Shown in pieces: positions 1 through 10,651 of a stretch of DNA of 60,000 nt. A program made the position numbers and the translations under genes. How positions within the stretch are numbered: the stretch's first letter is position 1; each line of letters begins with the position of its first letter. Origin of the DNA: Acanthaster planci (Eukaryota; Echinodermata; Asteroidea; Valvatida; Acanthasteridae); NCBI RefSeq assembly GCF_001949145.1, contig NW_019091367.1, forward strand, positions 1,268,434 to 1,328,433, given 5' to 3'. A model generated the notes under the pieces. The model made no database searches. It was not told where the DNA came from and worked only from the letters and a program-made list of their open reading frames with translations.

Positions 1-150
1 GAACACTTGTACTGTGCATTTTAATTATGGCACATGTAGGTTATATTTATTTATTTATTTATTTATATTTTGATGTACAGTGCCTGGGAGCAGCTTGATG
101 GATTGGGCGCTTTATAAATGTCAGTTATTTTTATTATTATTACTGACCAG
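1..150 (+). repeat. SINE-like 3' tail, in intron 5 of the SENP8-like gene
   Basis: A (TTTA)n run at about 45-67 is followed by a segment ending GGGCGCTTTATAAATGTC and an ATT-rich tail (130-142). The pattern 'gcgcTtTATAAATn(ATT)n' is a familiar 3' end of invertebrate tRNA-derived SINEs and LINE partners. The 5' part is cut by the window edge. Confidence 0.4.
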
Positions 151-1377
151 TACCACTGTTGAATTCACAACTGGAACGGAAACCGTCAAACATGTCAAAA
201 TGAATAGTGCCTTCCTATGTTGAACATCACAGCAACTGCGCCCTCATTTATCAAGAACAGTATGGAAAAGTTCAAATCAGGAAATATATACTGAAAGTGC
301 GTGATTGACAGGAATTAAACATTCAATAAAGACTGCAGGGTTGAGAGAATAGATGCTGACATTACCCCAGCTGAGATCAAAACAAGTTTGAAAACTCATA
401 AATTTCCAAGATTCTCGGAGCACTTTCACTTCATCAGCGGTATTACATTTAATATGTTCATCTCGTGAGTAAATGTGTCCAATCGGTGTGTGTGCATAGC
501 ATGTACTGCGAGTGGTGGCACACGGCAAGCCGCTGCTTTGTCAACCATTTTACAAGACCAGTCATGAGACGAGCTCTCGACCAACAGGAGTGGCCGATCT
601 GTCTTAGGTACGGTACATGTACCCATACATAATTGCATTTATAAATGCTTTTGAGACAACTTTTCAATGAAAGCAACCAAACAAAGAGCTCAGGTACTGG
701 TGCATTTACAAGGAGTCAAAAGTGTCACGAACGCGTCCCTCGGGAAACTTCAGACCATGGATCCTTCAATCATTGTGTCAATGAAACAGGGCCCTTGTTT
801 GTGCGGATACACATTTTCCAAGCGGTACTGAAAGGCAGAGAGGGCAATTGAAGTCTGAGCAGATGTTCTCTGATAACAGGAAAAAAAGACAGCTCAGATC
901 TCCACTTTGAATAAACATTCTGAACAACCAGGAGCTAAAAAGCCCGATGTGTCTACAAGCACTCGCCATATCCTCACTCGATGGGTCTTAAAATTCTTTT
1001 TCCTCCGGCTCAAGTGCTTGACATGCTCAGACGCCATCTCCCCATCAGCTGAAAGGGAACAAACGTGGGAAGGGGTTTACGTTTGCTGCTCGGGGACCCT
1101 TTTGTATAGCCAGGCCCTTGATGACATCAAGGACATCTGGACTTGGAGAGGGGCGGGATTTTGCACTCGGCGAAATATCAACGCTGGCTACTGGCCTCGA
1201 CACACGGAATGACCCTTTTTAATAGCATCATTACAGCTTGCCCTTGTGGGTACAGAAGCTGCGACAAGTGGAGAGAGGCATGCGAGCAGCGTAGCGGTCA
1301 TTAACAGCTACCAACATTGAACTGCCGATGAACATCTCAAGTTTCGATTCAACACTTCAAGCCTGAGCGACACTCAC

Positions 1378-1422
1378 CGTTTTCCTGCTGTGGGCATTCC
1401 TCCGCAATGAGGGTGACCTCTC
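1378..1422 (-). CDS. SENP8: SENP8-like coding exon 5 (45 bp), with oxyanion-hole PQQ
   Basis: A micro-exon with acceptor gtttcag|GAGAGG and donor AACG|gtgagt. In the frame set by exon 4 it reads GEVTLIAEECPQQEN and ends one base into the next codon. This matches the region just before the YDCG active site (human K-L-A-F-V-E-E...A-Q-Q-N). It was found from splice sites and homology, and is shorter than ordinary ORF cut-offs. The following exon, with the catalytic Cys, is not in 1-1377. Confidence 0.88.
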
Positions 1423-4400
1423 CTGAAACTAACAAACAAACAAACAAGACAGAATAGCATTGCTGCCATAGAAATACATGTATAATTGCAAATCAATTGC
1501 AAAAGGGAGATTATCTCAAAATCAGGCACATCAAATTTGCACAAGAATTCACAACTGAGCTACGGTATTGCAGTATTGCAGAAAATACCCAGGAATTTAT
1601 CAATCCTTTTGACACAACACATCGGCTTTTATATTCTCAGTGCACTGTATGGTGCATTAATTAAAACTTCATAGGTATCAAATGACTGTAACAAGACGGC
1701 ATAACCAACAGGTCCAAATATGAATTACTGAAAGGTTTACCACATCTTCATCAAGAAGTCACAATCACTGAATCTCAATATGGCCAACATCTGTCTCATG
1801 TCTTCCACATTCAAAGACTGTTTGGTTTACTGACAACACTGCTGGCATAAAATGTTGCCAGGTTCATGATCATTCATAACGCCAGTATAAGGGAACGGGC
1901 GATACAGATGTCTTGCTTGTGCCCAACTTCACGCTGTGATGAGGTCTTCAACTTCGAGTCTGGCATGTGAGCGGTGCATGAATGCAACCCAATTAGTGCA
2001 AGGGATGCACGGTGAGCTGTTTGTGTTGTTCTACGATCTGTGTGCAGGTCTCTACTCCACAGGATGTCTGATTCTGCACAAATGTTTCCCATCTGTGGGC
2101 AGGCACGGTACGTTGGCTGGACACCTGGACGATGAATGGGGGCACCCGTGTGGAATGGAATGCACATGTACATGTATATGATAACTGTGGTTATATGGTT
2201 TGTGGCGATGCAGTTGCATGTACATGTACTTTCTCACTAGTCAGATAATGACACTACTTAGTCAGCGATTGTGGCATTTGCCTTTGTGGCAATTGTGGCA
2301 TTTGGCTTTGTGGCAATTGGCTGTGTATCAAAGGTTGGCTGCTGTACATGTACAAATCGTGCCCTTTCTGAAAGTCAAATTTTCAGCCGAAATGCATGTA
2401 ATACCAAAGTAAGTACTTGTACAATGTACTTAAACCTTGAGCAGATGATCTGACAGCCGGTGAAATACATTTAAACTTATCAGTCCCTTTAGCAGAAACA
2501 AATGCGCACATTTTACCTAGTTTTCTCCTTGTTTGGAAGTCTTTCAAATTATCATACTTGTCACGTGTACATGTAACAGATAATGGGCCTTGTAAATATT
2601 ACTTGCTAGTTTCTGACCACTAAACATCAGGATAAATGCCCTGGCAGACATTGAATACACTGCCGACTTTAACAAACAGCAAATTTAACATCATCAGTAT
2701 TGAATGACTGACACCCGAGCACACCGTGCGTCAGAGGTTGCAGGGAAATTGAGCGTCTTGAGGGTACAAAGTCAAGACAATGTCCCCGTAGCATGTTCAA
2801 GGCTTTGTCTTTTGGTCTTGTGATGCTTTTCAAAGGTAAAAATACCCAGCGGTCCGGTCACATGAGAAAGCTGTAATTGCAGACACCGCGCTTGGGGTAT
2901 TCTCACCTATGGCGTCACCGCGTACATGTACATGTACGTCATTCCATTCAGCTGTGCGGAAGACGCGCTGGAGGCAGATTCATTCCGCCCGATCCTCACC
3001 ATTCACATGCAGATTCGGGGACCTGGGGGAGGCAGGCAAAAAGCCTCAAACTGCTCCAGGGGAATTCCCTTGTGAGTGAAATATTTACAGCACCTGGTAA
3101 GGTCTACAAGTACATGTACATGTACGTACATATAAAGGTGTTTTTGTTTGCTTCTCTGGTAAGGCATCATTGGCACAGCGTGCTTTTGCATACAAAGGTA
3201 CCATGTACGTGGAAGTGTACGGTACATTAAAATCCGTATAGTCTTCCATTATGTGTGCTTACAAACTGGCTGAGAATCAGCCCACGACCAAGGAAATGCA
3301 TGTTGGCCCACATACCGGTAAGAGTCAGCAGTGCCATTACAAACACTGCTTGTGGCTGCCTCTGAGCAACATGTACATGTATGTACTGTACATGTAAACA
3401 TGTAAACATGTAAACATGTACAAGTACAACTGCTTCCCCAGGAATTCCGGCAATTCACAAAAGTCCGGCTGTCTTTAGAACATTTGTTTAAATCCTGCAG
3501 TAAACTGCTTGAACAAGTAACATGCATGTATGTACAAGAATGACTAAAAAAGACAGAAGACATGGGAATGGTAAAGATGACGTGGATTTCATGAGTGTTA
3601 TTTCCGTATGACAACATGCAACACAGGGAAACATGCACGGTAGAAAGGACCCCTGACCCACTTACTGCACTCCTATACCCCTGACCTGCCTCCATTTGGG
3701 CCACAGACCACTTCCAGCATTTGGACCCACTGATGACCCTCTTCACTGCATTTGGCTCCTTTGACCCTCTTACTACAATTTGAACTTCCGACCCATTTAC
3801 TGTATTGACTCTCTTGCAGAATGTAAACCCTGACCCTCTTTCTGGATTCGAACCCCGGACCCTACATTCTTGTGTTTCTTCCACACTCGAGCACAAATCA
3901 GATTAAACAATGCTATAGTCTGTAACCAAAGAGAAGACACCTTAAAAAATATGTACAATACCTTTCAGAAAGGGATGAAGTTTGCAGCAGAGAATCATGG
4001 CCGCACCCTGGTTGCTCGACCCCGAGGAGTCGTAATGGCTGAATTTGTTTCCTGCTCTGTCGTAAATCAGGAGACTCCTGGAGACGACGAATTCAGAAAG
4101 AAACATACACAGTTCACGTATCAGGTTAATATATAAAATCCTGACAGGTACATGTACATGCAATTTTTGCAAGCATGAGTACAGGAACCAAGTTGCATAA
4201 TCCTTAAAAAACCTTTGAACGCATTCTTTGCACGATCTTAAAACTTTTTCTGATCATATCAAAGTACATGTGGTGGTGTAAAATGTCTCTCATTCCCACA
4301 ATTTTTTCAACCTCCTCGGAGGTTTTGAGGGATCTGAGAGGGTAGGGGACTGGGCTTTTCACACAGAATCAGCTGAAAGGTTTAACACATCATGTGCATG

Positions 4401-7400
4401 ATCACAATGAAATATGCACATGAACTTCTAATTTGTTCTGTACTGAACATGTACATGAACATGCATGCACATGCAATATAAAGCTTGAAGCAGTATACAT
4501 GTAGATATGTGCACGTATAGCGTAAATGAAAATTTGTTGTACGAATAAACATGACATGTACGTACATGTACATGCACATGTACCTCATGGGTAATCCTAG
4601 AAATTAAGGGTCCAAAAGCGTGAAATTTTTGTGTCCCTGTTACATAACTGACCTTTGTTATTTGACATGGAAATATCATCAGAATTGATTTCAAACTACT
4701 GGCAGGTAATTTGCATTAATTCGGTACTCTTGGAAATTAGAAAATGTGTTCTGAATTTACAAAATCATATGTCAGATGTAGCAGGGACACGGAAGAAAAA
4801 AGGAGCCCCTAACTTCTAGAACTGCCCTGCTACATGCAATGTACAATGCAGATGTACAACCATTATACTTTCAGAAGAAAACAAATGTAGAAAAATTTAA
4901 ATATACCGATATCTCCCTGAGTACAAAAAAACAACAAAGATTCTTTCCATTGGAGTTGGCCTTCATGGACACATTTGTACACGATAAGAACAAGAGTCAA
5001 AATGAACATGTACAATGTACTTGGACAATTCTGAAGTTAACCTGTCAATCTTGCAGAATGTTACGATCTATCCTTGGTCCCCTGCTAATGTCCAAATTGA
5101 ATTACGGCATGATACACGCTGAATGCAGGCATTGTATGACACATGGCGCTGTCGGAGCACTGCAATGGATTGTGCCCGTCAAGCAAATATTCAATGGTGG
5201 CGTTCAAACAGCAGGACACAAAGGGAATTCATTTTTACTGTATTCCTTCAGCCGCACTCCAATCGCCTTCAATTTTTGCTTTGTTCTGTACAATGTAGTT
5301 CACACTAGTCGCCATGGAAACAGCTGCCCACTAAAGATTGGGCACGTAAGTGAGGAAGATGCAAGACATACATGTACCTCACACAAAGCGTGGAAGAAAC
5401 TAAATTCTTCTCAAAAAACCTCACAGATGCCACGTATTTCAGCAGCCTTGAACTCTTATGACATGTAGAGGTACTACTTCATGAATTTGCATTAAAACTT
5501 TGAGAACTGCTACATAAATGTACATTGTACATGTAACGTATGCGTGTCCAAAAGGGTTTAACCAAAAGAAAAACTGCCTAAATGTGACTAGAGGATTTAC
5601 AGTACATGTCTGTACATGTATGTACAACCATAAAAAGTACCGTTAGATGCTTGTAAGACAATGGGTGACTTACATGTACATTTGACATATATACATGTAC
5701 ATGTATGTCTATGTTAAGAGTGAACATTAACTTTGCTTTTGCTAGGTTTCAAAGTTCAAACATTCCTGTGAACTGCCACATACATGTATTTTGTGCAACA
5801 TACTACCAGCAACCCTGTTACAGTATTTGAATCGTACATGTACATGATGCGAGTACATGTACATGTACGTACATGTGCACGTATGTACAAGTATACTAAA
5901 GAACTTCAAGATTTTCTGAAATCAGCAGCACAGCGTAATATACTTCTGTACAGGTACATGTACGTGCCTATACAGCAATGCACTTTATTACACTGCATCT
6001 GACAAAGTACGGTATATATACATGTACATGTAGTGCAATATCTGCGTGTACATGTACATGTACCTGTATGCACTCTGTGGGAGGTACTGGTAACAGAACT
6101 TCACCATATTGCATTTGACTTACACGTGTACACTGTACATCATTTGTACAAAAGCTCATGCTGTACAGTATAGTTCACATTTAAACATGTACATGTACTA
6201 AGCATTTTAATGTACATGTACATTACACTGTATGGTACCGGTGTGTACACGCATACCAGTATGGTACATGTACCATAGCAAACTCATCTCACTCATTTCT
6301 TAAAAGAAATTTACTGACTGCTCTATACACCAACACAACCTGCACTTGTGTATTGCATACGTGTACAATGTAGCTCTTCAACAATGACGATACACTTAAT
6401 TGAACTTGCTTGCCTTCCATGTCAGTGCATGTACATGTATGTCTTCTGCTAAAAGTTGTGCACATTCAGTCGAAAACTGGAATACATGTATTGTAGCGGT
6501 ACATTGTACATGTATGTGCTGTGCTGACCCACCACGTACTGGTTCATGTGCATGGACAGTACACACAATTCATCTTTGCACAAGAAGTGTGGCTCCATGC
6601 ACTGGTACACTGTACATGTACATGTATGTACCAGTATGTCAAACATGCACATTTCTACAACTTTGGGAACCGCATCGGTAAATAAACAGGGAGATATTAT
6701 GAAGGGACATTTACGTACACACAAATGAGACATTGTGGTTACAAGCTAGTTATGTAGGATGAGGAGCCTCTCATGTGGAAAATTGTTAAAAAAAAATCAC
6801 AAATTTATACATGCTCTCTACAAGCTATACATACCTGTATACACGTATGAACATGTAGGGTTTCAATTTAGTTTGCGATGTGCACATACACATGTATGTA
6901 TAGTACTATAAAAATGCATGTGTTCCTTGAAGTTAAGTGTCACTTATCTGGCCTCTGTTTTCCGAGCTTACCAATGAGAGCCACCAGCAGTTGTTTCCAT
7001 ATGATGGTCGTTGACTGCCAAAAACACAAAGTCTTTGCTGGACAGATCTAGCGGTTCTAAGAACACGGCCACTTCCTCATCTACATGTAAGCAGAAAAGA
7101 TGATTATTTGAGTGCATGTCTGCATCTACAATATATGTACAGAAGCCCAAAACTACGCCCAGCTCATGTACATGTACCTACATGCTACATGTAATTAACA
7201 TCATGTTTCTTAATCACTCACAGGGCTATGCCAAATGTCCGAATTTTTGATCGATTATTGAATATTCGAATAGTATTTTCCAAATTTGAATATTCGAACA
7301 CAAAATTTATGAACAGGGAGAAATTTCTTTTATTTTAAATGAGAAAAATTGTACTGTGGAGGCTTGTTTCAAGCAGATTCAAATGAAAAGTGACAGAAAT

Positions 7401-10400
7401 CTCACAACGACTCAAGACGTAAATTACTCAATAAAAGAATAAACGGAATAGAAATTGTCAACTGGGAAAGAAGTACATGTATTTTTCGTCTCTTAAATCT
7501 TGTGAAATTGTGGCTGGAGATACTCCTAGACTGGAGAAGTTACATTATTATAGTGACTACAATGTACAATTGTGTGCATTATTGCAACTGATTTACATGT
7601 ACATATACATGTATATGATTTAATTTTCAACAATCTACCGCTCAAAAGTATTGAATATTCATACATTTGATTGAATTGAAAGTTTAATATTCAAAAAGTG
7701 AATTATTCGAAATGACTCAGCCCTATTTGCTCATGCTCCGGATTTCTTTTCATAAAGTTATGGGTAGATGTGGTGATGATTAGTTTCCTCATGGAGTAAA
7801 TGAAACGTGCAGGCGATCTCACTGTAAAGCATGGAGTTTGGGCATCCCAAACTGCCAAATTGATTTTGTGTCCAACTCCTTCAGTGCATGCATTACTGAT
7901 TGCAGCCTCCATGCCATCATTAAGGTCGCATCATTCCACTCTACTCCAGTACAGAGATTGTGACTCCTGATGACACTGTATGCAGACACGTTTGTTCACC
8001 AACATGACCAGCATTCATGTACAGTATTTGCACACCTGAACCTAAAATGCATGAAGTGCACATTGTTAGTTCTTTTTTTTACTTATTTAAAATCCTCACA
8101 GTGCAAGTGTACAAGCCCATGTACCTACATGTTGTACATACATGTGTACGTACAGGATACAGTTGGACTATTTTGTCCTCTAGGAAAATAAAGACTGCAA
8201 CCACCCTTTTGGTGTTCGCTGTTGGTTCACAAAAATGTAAAATTATATTTAAGGGATTTAATTGGATTGAACTCTGCAGGAGTAAGTACCCAGCGCTATT
8301 GTATTATATGTAACTGCACAGGTTTGTGTTTCCGTCAATGTGAGCAGATTTTACATACATGTACATGCACGTCTGTTGTCACAGCTGATACATGCAAATC
8401 AAAACAAGGACCAAAAAAAAAATCAATGATGGCCGGAGGCTGGAAATGAGAATATGGACAGTATTAGGTGTCCTGCTGGTACATGCATGTAGAATACATG
8501 TACATGTATGTATACATGTATATTAACATGTAAGGCACATAAATTGTAGTCTCTGTATGGATGCAGATTACATGTACATCAATTTTAAAATCAGGAAGAA
8601 TCTGTGTCCCTTTGAAAGGCCTTAACATTTTTTAAAGCAAACACTTTATATTTGCAACTTTTCCATAACATTCTAAGCCAATTGAATTACTGCCATCCAA
8701 GCAACATTACCCAGTCCACCTTGAGCAGAAGCACCCCCTCGTTGGTTGAAAAGAGCCAGGCTGGTAGTTCAGTGCATGTAACGTGTACATTTATAGTCGT
8801 TTGTGAACCAGCGAAGTGCAGTTTTGACCAAAGGAGCTGCCATTGTTGCTAGGAAAATTGCGCCCTCTCTTGGTCCAGCTACCTTTGAGTTCTGTCTTGC
8901 TTTATACAGTAACTGTGTACACATACATGTACATGTACATGGGTTGAAACTTGTTCCTTATTATTAATCTTAGGATGGTTAAGGCAAATTAAACATACAT
9001 TGTTGCATGAGTCACTGTATCACAACCTTTGCTTAACTGCACAAAAACATTGATCTTTACTTACCACGACTGAGCTTGATACACTGTGTCACCTCTGGAC
9101 TGACAAAAGCCACCTTGCCTGTGAGGCTTTGGAACTTGTCAAACTCAAAATACCTACAACAAATCCCCCCAAAAGCATAAATAAACAAAGGAAAAATCTG
9201 GACATTTGACTACAGTGTGTGATCGGTGTTGAAAAAAGAAAATGAAGTACAATTTTGTCAAAAGAAAAATACTCCATCTGAGGTACATGTATACTGTACA
9301 TACATGTACGTGTACATATGAGTTTGTACGCGTACGTTACAGCTTCTGTTCATAATACTGGTACATTTCATTATGTACAGTACGTGTATAAAGGCACATG
9401 TTCTGTTTCTCTGTCCTAAATATTTTATGGTGTACATGTAGGCTCCAAGCGATGTGGGCAACCAATGCCAAACACAAACTTCTATGTACGGGGCCGCTGG
9501 GGCAGCGCCTACATCAGGGAGTTTTATAAAATTGCAAACGTGCACGTACTGATCAAAAAAAAGATTGCGTAATCCGATCCTCGGACTGGCTGGTGTGTGC
9601 GTACGTCGCCATGGTTGCTGTTTGCGGTACCTGCCATTTTGCGAGCATCACGGATGTCCGCGCTGCCCCGTTCTCATGGCAAAAATAAAAATCCAAAAAC
9701 AAAAAGCAAAGTTTAAAGAAACAAAGTTTTGCCAGTGTATAGGTTTGATGCGATCACAGCTATCGGACATGGGGGGGGCTACATTACACAGCGCTCAGGA
9801 ATCAGTCGTCAGCATACTTGTGCCAACAGGGCACACTTTTTGTGAATGGTCCACAGAGACCGGCACACCATGACATCGTCTCCACGACATTAACATACCG
9901 TTCAAATTGCTTTTGAACAAGATGGCTACATCATGCTTGACTACAAGTTAAAAGACCATTTCTGATTTGAAGGGGAAATTTCTCTGTTCTTCCCAAATGT
10001 GAGTGAACCTTATCATCATTATTAAAATCTCTGATTCACACTTTATCCTAAGCTGGGCATCTTAGACAGTTTAAAGACCCTGTTGGAGCCTTTGGGGTAA
10101 ATTTGGAGGATTTTGATTGGGGGTACAAGCAATTTTGAGTGAAATGAAATGTTAATGGAGCCTACATGTACAGCATGCAGGCTATGGTAGGTACATGATG
10201 TACATGTCCTTAGACCATACTATCACCTGATCACTCGACTATGTCCAAATGTTTAAAAAGGTGATTTGTAGGGTCTAAGTTACTCAGACTAAAAGTACAT
10301 GTACCATGTACCTAGCTTATGTAGCTGGCCTAATATTCGTCAGACCATAGAGCAAGGATGATTCAGACGGTCAGACACACCATGACACACTGGACTGCAC

Positions 10401-10609
10401 ACAGCGTGATGATAACCAGCATTTCACCTGTACTGTTGTTGTATCAAAGTATTTCAAGATGGTAATGACATCTTAAATTTTACTTACTCAAACACAAAGC
10501 CGATCAATTTGTCGTTCAGCCACTTTGCTCCGTCTAGCAGCGATAAATCACTCTTCCTGAGAAGGGTGTCATGGTAACTCAAAACTTTCTGCTCTGAACC
10601 CGCCGCCAT
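1378..10609 (-). CDS. SENP8: SENP8/NEDP1-like NEDD8-specific cysteine protease, five exons in window, 3' end off the left edge
   Basis: Joined coding exons are 10609-10488, 9153-9065, 7080-6972, 4077-3962 and 1422-1378 (122, 89, 109, 116 and 45 bp). All junctions are GT-AG and in phase, giving 160 codons plus one base. The product aligns end to end with animal SENP8 (about 212 aa in human): the N-terminal DTLLRKSDLSLLDGAKWLND block, then FVSPEVTQC, VFLEPLDLS, AGGSHWSLL, FSHYDSS and CPQQEN. The catalytic His is residue 106 (GGSHW) and the Asp is residue 123 (HYDS); their 17-residue spacing equals that of the human enzyme. The PQQ segment supplies the oxyanion-hole Gln. SENP8 (NEDP1/DEN1, peptidase family C48) removes NEDD8 from conjugates and processes its precursor; despite its name it does not act mainly on SUMO. 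The catalytic Cys and roughly the last 50 residues are not in the window. The start is the first ATG after an in-frame TGA at 10619-10621. A SUMO-specific SENP is less likely because the protein is short and matches SENP8 from its first residues. Confidence 0.95.
2269..2316. repeat. Two 24 bp tandem units (TTGTGGCA-type)
   Basis: Two adjacent 24 bp units, 2269-2292 and 2293-2316, differ at one base. Each contains two TTGTGGCA-like half units, so the array may have grown by doubling of a ~12 bp unit. It lies in intron 4. Confidence 0.8.
3390..3420. repeat. (ACATGTAA)n octamer array
   Basis: Three perfect ACATGTAA units and a fourth partial one sit inside a longer ACATGTAC-rich stretch (3370-3426) in intron 4. 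Confidence 0.85.
3650..3870. repeat. Degenerate minisatellite, ~27 bp unit
   Basis: GACCC/GACCT blocks recur at about 3655, 3683, 3706, 3735, 3763, 3790, 3832 and 3858. Most are followed by a CTTnACTGCATTTG-like segment. Spacing is mostly 23-29 bp, with one skipped unit between 3790 and 3832. The units are diverged but share order and content. The minus strand is open through it and translates to repeated RGS/SGS segments, which I take as a by-product of the repeat. Confidence 0.7.
3962..4077 (-). CDS. SENP8: SENP8-like coding exon 4, with catalytic Asp
   Basis: The acceptor is ctccag|GAGTCTC and the donor CTGAAAG|gtattg, a weaker donor than the others. The first G completes Trp, then the exon reads SLLIYDRAGNKFSHYDSSGS followed by SNQGAAMILC and KLHPFLK. 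HYDSSGSSN matches the HYDS-x-SRSN segment of human SENP8 and supplies the catalytic Asp (residue 123). Confidence 0.95.
4588..4839 (+). repeat. ~250 bp dispersed repeat, copy 1 (intron 3)
   Basis: Aligns along its length with 38236-38483 in the same orientation. Shared blocks include GGGTCCAAAAG, TTTTTGTGTCCCTGTTAC, GGCAGGTAATTTGCATT and CTTGGAAATTAGA. Neither copy has a coding frame. The family is unknown to me; it may be a non-autonomous DNA element or an old SINE fragment. Confidence 0.75.
6972..7080 (-). CDS. SENP8: SENP8-like coding exon 3, with catalytic His
   Basis: The acceptor is ...acatgtag|ATGAGG and the donor CATTG|gtaagc. The exon reads EEVAVFLEPLDLSSKDF, then VFLAVND and TTAGGSHW. 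The Trp codon is split TG|G across the next intron. GGSHW carries the catalytic His (residue 106). The acceptor lies in a cATGTAG stretch, so the local ACATGTA repeat motif is part of the splice site. Confidence 0.95.
7221..7725. mobile_element. hAT-like non-autonomous DNA element (505 bp)
   Basis: The left end is CAGGGCTATGCC. The right end read inward on the other strand is TAGGGCTGAGTC. Both ends continue into CGAATATT/GAATATTCGAA-rich sequence. CAGGGCT-type inverted ends with AT-rich CGAAT motifs are typical of hAT MITEs. The flanking octamers ATCACTCA and TTTGCTCA agree at only 5 of 8 positions, so any target duplication is decayed. No transposase is present. It lies in intron 2. Confidence 0.6.
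8718..8886 (+). mobile_element. ~190 bp MITE-like repeat, copy A (intron 2)
   Basis: The start reads CTTGAGCAGAAGCACCCCCT, followed by AACCAGCGAAGTGCAG and TTGCGCCCTCTCTTGGTCC near the end. It matches copies at 19185, 20147 and 41402. Its right terminal repeat is decayed. It has 5 CpG, against 12 and 14 in the intergenic copies B and D. Confidence 0.85.
9065..9153 (-). CDS. SENP8: SENP8-like coding exon 2
   Basis: The acceptor is ...tgtag|GTATTTT and the donor CGTG|gtaagt. The first base completes Glu, then the exon reads YFEFDKFQS...VAFVSPEVTQCIKLSR and ends with the first base of the next codon. EYF and F-SPEVTQ are the same landmarks as in vertebrate SENP8. Confidence 0.93.
10488..10609 (-). 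CDS. SENP8: SENP8-like coding exon 1
   Basis: The ATG is at 10609-10607 and the exon encodes 40 residues plus two bases of a Glu codon. It starts MAAGSEQKVLSYHDTLLRKS and ends GAKWLNDKLIGFVF, the substrate-binding N-terminal block of NEDP1 enzymes. The donor reads TTTGA|gtaagt (GT at 10487-10486). An in-frame TGA lies four codons upstream of the ATG, so no longer N-terminus is possible without a further upstream splice. Confidence 0.95.
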
Positions 10610-10651
10610 CACACTTCCTCAATTACATAGCGATCAGGCGCTGGAGGGCGC
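10600..10651 (-). promoter_or_regulatory. Core promoter/5' UTR region of the SENP8-like gene: YY1- and ETS-like motifs
   Basis: On the minus strand the start codon lies inside GTGATGGCGGC, which matches the YY1 core ATGGCGGC. Just upstream, GAGGAAGTGT (10620-10611) carries an ETS-type GGAAGTG. At 10638-10651 the plus strand reads GCGCTGGAGGGCGC, an 11/14 match to the CTCF consensus. No TATA box is evident. The motifs are seen directly; their use as a housekeeping promoter is inferred. Confidence 0.45.

Noticed and set aside
1-1377. Search for the catalytic-Cys exon of SENP8
   Set aside because: No minus-strand segment with an acceptor followed by a YDCG/xDCG codon pattern was found, so the exon is taken to lie outside the window.
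3249-3896. 215-codon minus-strand frame, the longest in the window
   Set aside because: It lies wholly in SENP8 intron 4 and is held open by the ACATGTAC repeats and the degenerate minisatellite.
9565-9873. 102-codon plus-strand frame inside SENP8 intron 1
   Set aside because: It is antisense to the gene, has no homology I recognise and crosses low-complexity G-runs. The relatively high CpG at 9550-9680 may reflect a promoter-proximal unmethylated zone rather than coding.
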